Shown here: positions 1 to 5,977 of the stretch, piece after piece | Layout: each line of letters opens with the position of its first letter | Position numbering within the stretch: position 1 is the stretch's first letter | NCBI GenBank assembly: GCA_017996845.1 | Contig: JAGOGF010000115.1 | Coordinates: 1-8,047 of the forward strand | Direction of reading: 5' to 3' | DNA from: Butyrivibrio sp. | GTDB taxonomy: Bacteria; Bacillota_A; Clostridia; Lachnospirales; Lachnospiraceae | DNA length: 8,047 nucleotides | The notes under the pieces: generated by a model | The model's input: the letters and a program-made list of their open reading frames with translations, nothing else | Told to the model about the DNA's origin: nothing | The model's database searches: none | Translations under genes and position numbers: made by a program

Positions 1-2
1 GC

Positions 3-755
3 ATCGGAATCCTGATCGGTCTGATTCTGGGAGTTGCGGCGATTAAGCTTCATGTAGACGTAGATGAAAAGGAACAGGCAGTTCTGGAGGCACTTCCGGG
101 AAATAACTGTGGCGGATGCGGATTCCCTGGATGCTCAGGGTGTGCAGCTGCAATTGCAAAGAAAGAAGCGCCGGCAAATCAGTGCCCTGTTGGAGGCGCT
201 CCGGTTGCAGCAGCAATTGCTGAAATTATGGGTGAAGATGCAGGAGCAAGTACACGTATGGTAGCATATGTACATTGTGGTGGAGACTGTGAAAAAGCTG
301 CGCAAAGATATGAATATACAGGAGTTGCGGATTGCCGTATCATGAGTCAGGCACCGGGATCAGGACCAAAGACCTGTGCGTACGGATGTCTTGGCGGTGG
401 AAGCTGTGTGAATGTTTGTCAGTTTGATGCAATTCATATTGTGAATGGAATTGCAGTTGTTGATAAGGATGCGTGTAAGGCATGTCAGAAATGTATTCAC
501 ATTTGTCCCCGTCATCTGATTGACCTGATTCCTTACGGTGCGACAGAAGCCGTGACCTGTATGTCCAGAGATAAAGGGGCAGCGGTTAATCAATATTGCA
601 AAGTTGGTTGCATCGCATGTCATATCTGCGAAAAAAACTGTCCATCCGGTGCAATTGCGGTTGCAGATAATATTGCACGGATTGATCAGGAGAAGTGTAC
701 CCATTGTGGTATCTGCGTAGAGAAATGTCCCAAAAAGGCAATTTGTGTCATTTGA
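3..755 (+). CDS. rnfB: Electron transport complex subunit RnfB, 5' truncated by the window
   Basis: This is the iron-sulfur subunit of the membrane Rnf complex, which couples electron flow from reduced ferredoxin to NAD+ with ion pumping. The reading frame is open from base 3, giving 250 visible residues. They start inside the N-terminal membrane helix (a Gly/Ile/Leu-rich stretch, residues 1-16); only a short start is missing. Next comes the RnfB-type [4Fe-4S] domain with Cys36, Cys39, Cys44 and Cys61 (NCGGCGFPGC, then NQCPVGG). After that are several ferredoxin-type clusters: Cys125/129/135/139, Cys158/161/164/168, Cys203/206/209/213 and Cys232/235/238/242. This many clusters is typical of the long clostridial RnfB. 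In Clostridia rnfB is usually the last gene of rnfCDGEAB, and a terminator follows here, which fits. An in-frame ATG at 228 is internal, because the upstream codons carry the essential N-terminal cluster. Identification is firm. Confidence 0.96.
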   Translation: MGILIGLILGVAAIKLHVDVDEKEQAVLEALPGNNCGGCGFPGCSGCAAAIAKKEAPANQCPVGGAPVAAAIAEIMGEDAGASTRMVAYVHCGGDCEKAAQRYEYTGVADCRIMSQAPGSGPKTCAYGCLGGGSCVNVCQFDAIHIVNGIAVVDKDACKACQKCIHICPRHLIDLIPYGATEAVTCMSRDKGAAVNQYCKVGCIACHICEKNCPSGAIAVADNIARIDQEKCTHCGICVEKCPKKAICVI

Positions 756-783
756 TCAGGAAGTTTTTTTAAAAATATGGAAT

Positions 784-827
784 CAAAAAAACAGCAAAAG
801 GTGGATGATCCCTTTTGCTGTTTTTTG
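784..827. terminator. Bidirectional intrinsic terminator between rnfB and apbE
   Basis: A perfect 10-bp stem (CAGCAAAAGG at 792-801 with CCTTTTGCTG at 811-820) encloses a 9-nt loop. It is preceded by a run of A (785-791) and followed by a run of T (821-826), so it can act as a Rho-independent terminator on either strand. It begins about 30 bp after the rnfB stop and about 15 bp after the apbE stop on the other strand, which is what two convergent genes need. Confidence 0.92.
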
Positions 828-839
828 ATTTGGAAGAAT

Positions 840-1856
840 TCATTTTTGGGGGAATCCGCTTGAATAATGCAGATGCTCATCTTTTGTAATAAAAGCAGCT
901 TCTGTACCGGGAATGGATTCGATCAGTTTCATACCTTTATCCAGACCCAGAATGAAGCAGGCAGTCGAAAGACCATCACCGTCCACAGATTGATCCGAGA
1001 GAATCGTTACACCTACAAGATCGGTGTCTACCGGATATCCGGTGGCAGAATCAAGAATATGAAAATACATTTTACCATCCTGTTCAAAGTAGCGTTCATA
1101 GCTGCCGGAAGATACGAGTGAACAATCAGAAGCAGACACGGCTGCGATGTAGGTACTGTTATCGGCAAATGGTTTTTGGATTCCGACTGTAAAATCGGAT
1201 CCGTCCGGTTTGTTGCCTACCAGCAGAACATTTCCTCCCAGATTGATAATGGCGCTGGCAACGCCTTCTTTTTTCAGATATTTCTTTAACTGATCAGCAA
1301 TATATCCCTTGGCAATTGCACCAAGATCCAGCCGGGTAAGCGGATCGGAAAGTGTCACGGTCCCTGCGGATGAATCCAGCAGGATGTTCTTGTAGGATAC
1401 ATGTTCAAGTGCTTCTGCAATTTTTTTCTTATCCGGTACAGGACCGGGGGTATTTCCGGAAAAATTCCAGAGACTGCTGACGCCTCCGATTGTCGGATCA
1501 AAACGGCCATTCGTAAGATCTGCATAAAAAAGTGCTTTCTGCAGAAGCAGAATTGTTTCCGGATCTACTTTTACAGGCTTTCCGCCGGCATGATTAATAT
1601 TCCATATATCACTGTTTTCTTTTGTGGTGGATAAAAGATTATCATAATGAGAGCACATTTTCATACAGCTGTCCAAAAGGGTTTCATCTGATTTATCATA
1701 GATTGTGATATTGATAACGGTATCAAAATAGAACCCGGTTCTGCTGATCGGTTCAGCGGGTGTGGCAGTGCAGCCGGTAAAAATAAAACAGAAAATAAGG
1801 AAAAGAACAAAACAGGAAAGCGGATACCGGTACAGGTGTTTCATATTTATGTGCAT
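840..1856 (-). CDS. apbE: FAD:protein FMN transferase, ApbE family lipoprotein
   Basis: ApbE enzymes take FMN from FAD and attach it to a Thr/Ser of target proteins, classically the RnfG/RnfD and NqrB/NqrC subunits, on the outer face of the membrane. The 338-residue product has a lipoprotein signal: Lys6, a hydrophobic stretch at about 12-27, then a lipobox FTGC with Cys29 (Phe at -3 is slightly off consensus). Family motifs follow: LDLGAIAKGYIAD (176-188), the GGN of the flavin site (207-209), SSGSYERYF (249-257), HILDSATGYP (266-275) and the Mg-binding segment DGLST (294-298). The frame is open to 1994, but the start at 1856 is chosen. It has AAAGGAAA 7 nt upstream, and earlier codons would add about 46 residues before the signal peptide and overlap the upstream gene. 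An ATG four codons later (1844) is possible but too far from the ribosome binding site. It converges on rnfB, whose complex is its likely client. Confidence 0.94.
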   Translation of the reverse strand: MHINMKHLYRYPLSCFVLFLIFCFIFTGCTATPAEPISRTGFYFDTVINITIYDKSDETLLDSCMKMCSHYDNLLSTTKENSDIWNINHAGGKPVKVDPETILLLQKALFYADLTNGRFDPTIGGVSSLWNFSGNTPGPVPDKKKIAEALEHVSYKNILLDSSAGTVTLSDPLTRLDLGAIAKGYIADQLKKYLKKEGVASAIINLGGNVLLVGNKPDGSDFTVGIQKPFADNSTYIAAVSASDCSLVSSGSYERYFEQDGKMYFHILDSATGYPVDTDLVGVTILSDQSVDGDGLSTACFILGLDKGMKLIESIPGTEAAFITKDEHLHYSSGFPQK

Positions 1857-1890
1857 AATGTTTCCTTTAAATGTCAGGTGAGTTTTCGGA

Positions 1891-2709
1891 TTATAGAGTC
1901 TGATTTTGGGGGAAAGTGTAGGCGCTGATTTTGGGCGATATGGAAATGCGGGTATAAATTTCAGCATACTCGCTTGGGCTGATCCCTTCAACATAATTCT
2001 GGATATAGTTTACCGGGGCACCTTTTTTATGCAGAATATCAGCAGCCTTGTTATAGGCGATAGCAGCTTCGGTTTCGGTCTGATAAATTCCGATGATAAA
2101 ATTACCCTTTATATGAATGACAGATTTATAGCGTATAAATCCGGATTCTGCAAATTGTCTGACACCATGATAACGGTTCAAAATGATGATATTCTCATAA
2201 CGCAGATCAGTCGGATCGCCGTTTGCAAAGTGGTAATCCCGTCCGATAACGGCATGACTTTTGATCCCATAACGGTTCAGAATATTGATCTGACTGCCGT
2301 AGTCTGCAACAAACAGATAGGATCCGCGCTTCATGATTTTATGGGAAGAATAATAAAAAAGGTCATCAATATCAAATTTCAGGACAGTATGCACAGAAAG
2401 GTAGTACAAAAAAAAATTTTTTCCCATATAGATCGGAGTCGGAATATAAATACCGTTGTCCTTGAAATTGGCAAGAATGATACATTTTTCAAAAGAGAGG
2501 GTGGTATTTTTTTTCCATCCTGAGATTTTCCAGGTGCTGCTTTGCAGAATATGGCAGGCATAGAGATAGGCATGATGTGCGGTTGCGGGATTTTGATAGG
2601 AGCCGAGCGAAATATGTTTCTGACGAAAAGTTACCGATGCACGGTAGGAACAAGTTCCATCGGAGAGAATTGTTTCATAGACACCCGGGTATTTTTTTTG
2701 CTTCTTCAT
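1891..2709 (-). CDS. AP2-like / HNH-like / AP2-like protein, probable DNA-binding protein of unknown role
   Basis: I recognise the architecture but not a specific function. Residues about 7-52 (YPGVYE, YRASV, ISLGSY, then ATAHHAY) match the pattern of an AP2/ERF-type fold. Residues about 181-235 (HGVR, YKSVI, IIGIYQTETEAAIAYNKAAD, then NYI) are a clearer second copy. The centre (about 113-178) resembles an HNH_3 homing-endonuclease core, ending in YHFANGDPTDLRYENI. That keeps the His, Asp, Arg and Asn of the usual DHxNGD...DNRxxNL motif but has Leu where the middle Asn should be, so nuclease activity is doubtful. No membrane segment or signal is seen. A modest ribosome site (ACAGGAT) lies 5 nt before the ATG. 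The gene ends 34 bp before apbE on the same strand with no terminator between, so the two may be cotranscribed. Three A/T runs of 8-9 bases lie in the frame. It could be a transcription factor or a domesticated selfish element. Confidence 0.75.
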   Translation of the reverse strand: MKKQKKYPGVYETILSDGTCSYRASVTFRQKHISLGSYQNPATAHHAYLYACHILQSSTWKISGWKKNTTLSFEKCIILANFKDNGIYIPTPIYMGKNFFLYYLSVHTVLKFDIDDLFYYSSHKIMKRGSYLFVADYGSQINILNRYGIKSHAVIGRDYHFANGDPTDLRYENIIILNRYHGVRQFAESGFIRYKSVIHIKGNFIIGIYQTETEAAIAYNKAADILHKKGAPVNYIQNYVEGISPSEYAEIYTRISISPKISAYTFPQNQTL

Positions 2710-2772
2710 TTTTATCCTGTCTCTGCATTCTTTTCATTAAAAACGCGCAGAAAGTTAATTTTGTATGGTTTC

Positions 2773-2797
2773 TTAAGTAGGAATTTTATGTTATACT
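2773..2797 (+). promoter_or_regulatory. Predicted extended -10 sigma-A promoter for thrC-gltA
   Basis: TATACT at 2792-2797 is preceded by TG at 2789-2790 with one base between, giving the extended -10 form TGnTATACT, which can work without a good -35. The -35 region is poor: TTTCTT at 2769-2774 with a 17-bp spacer is the best I see. Transcription would start near 2803-2806, at the beginning of the 7-bp repeat array, and leave a leader of about 110 nt before the thrC start. No terminator, T-box motif or threonine-rich leader peptide is visible in that leader. I could not assign a convincing promoter to the divergent gene on the other strand. Confidence 0.55.
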
Positions 2798-2801
2798 TTT
2801 T

Positions 2802-2842
2802 AGCTATAAGCTATAAGCTATAAGCTATAAGCTATAAGCTAT
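2802..2842. repeat. Tandem array of 7-bp unit AGCTATA, about 5.9 copies
   Basis: Five perfect head-to-tail copies of AGCTATA are followed by six bases of a sixth, 41 bp in all, with no mismatches. The array sits in the non-coding divergent region between the AP2-like gene and thrC, directly downstream of the predicted thrC -10. Each unit junction contains TATAAG, one base from the -10 consensus, and AGCT, a 4-bp palindrome, so the array can also fold into short AGCT-ATA-AGCT hairpins in RNA. Perfect short tandem repeats of this kind are prone to slipped-strand copy-number change. No function is known to me. Confidence 0.97.
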
Positions 2843-2913
2843 TCTGATTACTATTCTGCTTTCTATTTTAACAGCGCAGGCGGCAGTTGAAAAGAGAAGT
2901 TGAGGAGAGAAAA

Positions 2914-4404
2914 ATGATGGATGTTTTATACAGCAGTACCAGAGGCGCGGATGTGAAAATAAAGGCTTCAGAGGCTATTCTAAGGGGACTTGCTCCTGAC
3001 GGCGGACTATTTGTGCCGGATCATATTCCGCATCTGGACCGGACATTAAAAGAAATTACGGAAATGGATTATCAGCAGACCGCATATGAAGTGATGAAAC
3101 TGCTTCTGACGGATTATACAGAAGAAGAACTGAAATTCTGTATCAGTCATGCCTATGATTCCAAATTTGACTCTCCTGAGATTGCGCCTATGACGCAGGC
3201 AGATGGTGCCTATTATCTGGAATTATATCATGGAAAGACAATTGCGTTTAAGGATATGGCATTATCCATTTTACCTTATCTGATGACAACCGCAGCCAAA
3301 AAAAATCATGCAAAGAATGAGATTGTTATTCTGACAGCGACAAGTGGGGATACCGGTAAGGCTGCACTTGCAGGATTTGCAGATGTTCCGGGAACAAGAA
3401 TTATTGTTTTTTATCCCAAAAACGGTGTAAGCACCATACAGGAAAAACAGATGGTTACACAAAAGGGTGATAATACCTGCGTAGTCGGGATTGATGGTAA
3501 TTTTGATGATGCGCAGACCGGTGTAAAAAAACTCTTTACGGATGAAAAACTTGCAGCAGAAATGGAGCAGGCAGGTTTTCAGTTTTCATCTGCAAATTCT
3601 ATCAATATTGGTCGTCTCATACCGCAGATCGTATATTATGTATATGCATATACAAGGCTTCTGAAGGAAGGCAGAATTGCAGAAGGAGATGCCATTAATG
3701 TGGTGGTTCCGACGGGAAATTTTGGTAACATTCTGGCAGCATATTATGCCAAGCAGATGGGACTTCCGATTCATAAACTGATCTGTGCATCTAACTCCAA
3801 TCGTGTCCTTTTTGATTTCTTCCAGACGGGTGCATATGACAGAAATCGTGCGTTTATGCTGACAAGCTCACCTTCTATGGATATTTTAATTTCTTCCAAT
3901 CTGGAAAGACTGATCTATCACATTGCAGGAGATGATGCCGGGAAAGATGCTGCTTATATGCAGAAACTTTCTTCAGATGGCAGGTATGAAATTTCAGATG
4001 CAATGCGAATGCAGCTTTCTGATTTTTATGGCGGTTTTGCTACAGAAGAGGAAACGGCGCAGGCGATTCAAAGGCTTTATGAATCTACCGGATATGTGAT
4101 TGATACCCATACCGCAGTAGCTTCCTCGGTATATGCAGGGTACAGAAGAGAAACGCAGGATGATACGGTAACAGTAATTGCTTCGACAGCAAGTCCGTTT
4201 AAGTTTACACATGCCGTTATGGCAGCAATCGGGCATGCAGTGGGAGGAACAGATGATTTTGCACTTGCTGACAAATTAGCACAAATGGCCGGACTCACGG
4301 TTCCCGATGCGGTTGAATCTATTCGCAGTGCGGACATTCGGCACAAAACAGTTTGTGACAGGAATGAGATGAAAAAGGTGGTAAAGGATTTTCTGCAGAT
4401 GTAA
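2914..4404 (+). CDS. thrC: Threonine synthase
   Basis: The enzyme converts O-phospho-L-homoserine to L-threonine using pyridoxal phosphate, the last step of threonine synthesis in the cytoplasm. The 496-residue product carries the PLP lysine in the motif HGKTIAFKD (Lys113), followed by ATSGDTGK (142-149), SANSINIGRLIPQ (about 226-238) and the phosphate-binding PTGNFGN (266-272). NSNRVLFDFFQTG and SPSMDI further on are also typical of the long, yeast/E. coli-like form of ThrC. The start is placed at the ATG at 2914, which has AGGAG 6 nt upstream. A TTG at 2887 in the same frame would add nine residues that run through that ribosome binding site, so it is rejected. The adjacent ATG at 2917 is a possible alternative. 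gltA follows after 58 bp with no clear terminator, so the two are probably cotranscribed. Confidence 0.97.
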   Translation: MMDVLYSSTRGADVKIKASEAILRGLAPDGGLFVPDHIPHLDRTLKEITEMDYQQTAYEVMKLLLTDYTEEELKFCISHAYDSKFDSPEIAPMTQADGAYYLELYHGKTIAFKDMALSILPYLMTTAAKKNHAKNEIVILTATSGDTGKAALAGFADVPGTRIIVFYPKNGVSTIQEKQMVTQKGDNTCVVGIDGNFDDAQTGVKKLFTDEKLAAEMEQAGFQFSSANSINIGRLIPQIVYYVYAYTRLLKEGRIAEGDAINVVVPTGNFGNILAAYYAKQMGLPIHKLICASNSNRVLFDFFQTGAYDRNRAFMLTSSPSMDILISSNLERLIYHIAGDDAGKDAAYMQKLSSDGRYEISDAMRMQLSDFYGGFATEEETAQAIQRLYESTGYVIDTHTAVASSVYAGYRRETQDDTVTVIASTASPFKFTHAVMAAIGHAVGGTDDFALADKLAQMAGLTVPDAVESIRSADIRHKTVCDRNEMKKVVKDFLQM

Positions 4405-4462
4405 TCTTGAGGGAAAATCTGAAAGGTAACTGAATATTTCCGGTCTGAAAGGAGTGAAGAAG

Positions 4463-5836
4463 ATGGCAGCAGAAGAAAATATCTACTCGAAAGTAACCCC
4501 TGAAATCATTGATCTTGCACATTTGGGTGAGCGTGCAGATCTGATTGATACAGAGCTTTTTACGAAGTTTGATGTAAAAAGAGGTTTGCGTGATCTGAAC
4601 GGTAAGGGCGTTCTGACCGGGCTGACTCATATTTCAGACATCCGTGCGACCAGAGAAGTAGATGGTGAAACGGTACCGGCAGATGGCGAACTTTTCTACA
4701 GAGGATATAATGTAAAGGATCTGATCAGAGGATTTACTGCTGATAAAAGATTCGGATTCGAGGAAGTGACTTACTTACTTTTGTTTGGAGAACTTCCATC
4801 TGCTATGCAACTTAAGAAATTTCAGGAACTGCTGTTTTTCTACAGAAGTCTTCCAACCAGTTTTGTACGGGATATTATTATGAAAGCGCCAAGTAAGGAT
4901 ATGATGAATACACTCGCAAGGAGCGTACTTACGTTATATTCTTATGATGAAAAGGCTGATGACACCTCACTTCCAAATGTGCTGCGGCAGTGCATGCAGT
5001 TGATCAGTCTGTTCCCGCTTTTATCAATTTACGGATATCAGGCATATAATCATTACCACGAAGGAAACAGTCTGGTAATTCATACACCAAGGACGGATCT
5101 GTCGACGGCAGAGAATATTCTGTATCTGCTTCGCCCGGACAGTCAATATACGGAGTTGGAAGCAAGACTTCTGGATGTATGCCTTGTTTTGCATATGGAG
5201 CATGGCGGCGGCAATAATTCTTCCTTTACGACGCGTGTGGTGACATCTTCACTTACAGATACTTATTCTGTGATTGCAGCAGCAATCGGATCATTGAAGG
5301 GACCTCGTCATGGCGGAGCCAATATCAAGGTTGTTCAGATGTTTGATCAGATGGAACAGGATCTTACGGATTGGGAAGATGAGGAAGCGCTCAGAAAGTA
5401 TCTCGACAGACTTCTGAATAAGGATGCTTTCGACAAGTCGGGTCTTATCTATGGCGTTGGTCATGCAATTTATTCCAAATCAGATCCGCGTGCGATTGTT
5501 CTGAAATCGTTTGTTAAACAGCTTGCTGTGGAAAAGGGGCTCGAAAAAGAATATGCCTTGTATGAGAGTGTGGAGAGACTTGCACCGGAAGTAATCAGCG
5601 GAGAACGCAAAATGTATAAAGGTGTCAGTGTGAATGTTGACTTCTATTCCGGATTTGTGTACAAGATGTTAGGTCTTCCGATGGAACTTTATACACCGAT
5701 TTTTGCAATGGCAAGAATTGTTGGCTGGAGCGCACACAGAATGGAAGAACTTGTAAACAACGGAAAGATTATCAGACCGGCCTATAAACCGGTTGGCCCG
5801 CATATGACATATGTTCCGATTGATAAAAGAGTATAA
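4463..5836 (+). CDS. gltA: Citrate synthase
   Basis: Citrate synthase condenses oxaloacetate and acetyl-CoA into citrate. In anaerobic Clostridia this usually feeds the oxidative branch to 2-oxoglutarate and glutamate rather than a full TCA cycle. The 457-residue product is full length. Visible signatures are HMEHGGGNNSSFTTR (about 244-258), the catalytic His283 in LKGPRHGGAN, His334 in GVGHAIYSKSDPRA and catalytic Asp393 in VNVDFYSGF. The C-terminal segment FAMARIVGWSAHRMEE is also typical. The ATG at 4463 has AAGGAG 8 nt upstream. A GTG at 4454 in frame overlaps that site and is rejected. The gene lies 58 bp after thrC and ends at a strong terminator. Pairing with thrC suggests an amino-acid biosynthesis unit (glutamate and threonine), which is inference. 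The distinction between citrate and 2-methylcitrate synthase rests on overall resemblance only. Confidence 0.95.
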   Translation: MAAEENIYSKVTPEIIDLAHLGERADLIDTELFTKFDVKRGLRDLNGKGVLTGLTHISDIRATREVDGETVPADGELFYRGYNVKDLIRGFTADKRFGFEEVTYLLLFGELPSAMQLKKFQELLFFYRSLPTSFVRDIIMKAPSKDMMNTLARSVLTLYSYDEKADDTSLPNVLRQCMQLISLFPLLSIYGYQAYNHYHEGNSLVIHTPRTDLSTAENILYLLRPDSQYTELEARLLDVCLVLHMEHGGGNNSSFTTRVVTSSLTDTYSVIAAAIGSLKGPRHGGANIKVVQMFDQMEQDLTDWEDEEALRKYLDRLLNKDAFDKSGLIYGVGHAIYSKSDPRAIVLKSFVKQLAVEKGLEKEYALYESVERLAPEVISGERKMYKGVSVNVDFYSGFVYKMLGLPMELYTPIFAMARIVGWSAHRMEELVNNGKIIRPAYKPVGPHMTYVPIDKRV

Positions 5837-5857
5837 CTTTTCGAAAGAATGATAAAA

Positions 5858-5891
5858 CGTCTCAGAGAGAACTCTTTGAGACGCTTTTTTT
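5858..5891 (+). terminator. Intrinsic terminator after gltA
   Basis: CGTCTCAGAGAG (5858-5869) pairs with CTCTTTGAGACG (5872-5883) over up to 12 bp with one G-U pair and a very tight loop (a GAAC tetraloop if the last pair opens). A C and then seven T (5885-5891) follow. The hairpin starts 22 bp after the gltA stop and ends the thrC-gltA unit. Confidence 0.94.
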
Positions 5892-5937
5892 ATGATTATA
5901 AAGGTATTTTGTTGTAAAGCTGAATTTTTGGCGGTAG

Positions 5938-5943
5938 TATAAT
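5938..5943 (+). promoter_or_regulatory. Predicted -10 element for the aminopeptidase gene
   Basis: A perfect TATAAT lies between the gltA terminator and the next gene, with the expected start of transcription near 5950, about 28 nt before the ATG. The -35 is weak: TAAAGC at 5915-5920 gives a 17-bp spacer, while the better TTGTAA at 5912 would need a 20-bp spacer. Together with the terminator upstream it indicates that the aminopeptidase is transcribed on its own. Confidence 0.6.
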
Positions 5944-5977
5944 GGTCATTGATTGAGGAAAGGGCAGGATAAAAGTA

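Noticed and set aside
1857..1994. Longer form of ApbE starting at 1994
   Set aside because: It would put about 46 residues of basic, non-conserved sequence ahead of a clear lipoprotein signal and overlap the AP2-like gene. The ATG at 1856 has a well-spaced ribosome binding site.
1906..2523. A 205-codon open frame on the + strand
   Set aside because: It lies wholly antisense to the AP2-like gene, whose own translation shows recognisable domain patterns and a ribosome binding site. The + frame product shows no family features and is explained as a shadow.
1891..2709. Insertion sequence, prophage or transposon around the AP2-like gene
   Set aside because: I found no transposase, integrase, terminal inverted repeats or target duplications. 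The flanking genes are intact housekeeping genes.
2802..2842. CRISPR array
   Set aside because: The repeat unit is only 7 bp, head to tail with no spacers, and no cas gene is present.
2842..2913. T-box, riboswitch or threonine attenuator ahead of thrC
   Set aside because: No T-box sequence, Thr-rich leader peptide, or terminator hairpin with a T-tract is seen in the leader.
4405..4462. Terminator or regulatory repeat between thrC and gltA
   Set aside because: Only a 5-bp GGAAA/TTTCC pairing with a ~20-nt loop and no T-tract is present. A 9-bp direct repeat TCTGAAAGG (4418-4426 and 4444-4452) exists, but its second copy overlaps the gltA ribosome binding site and looks like chance purine richness.
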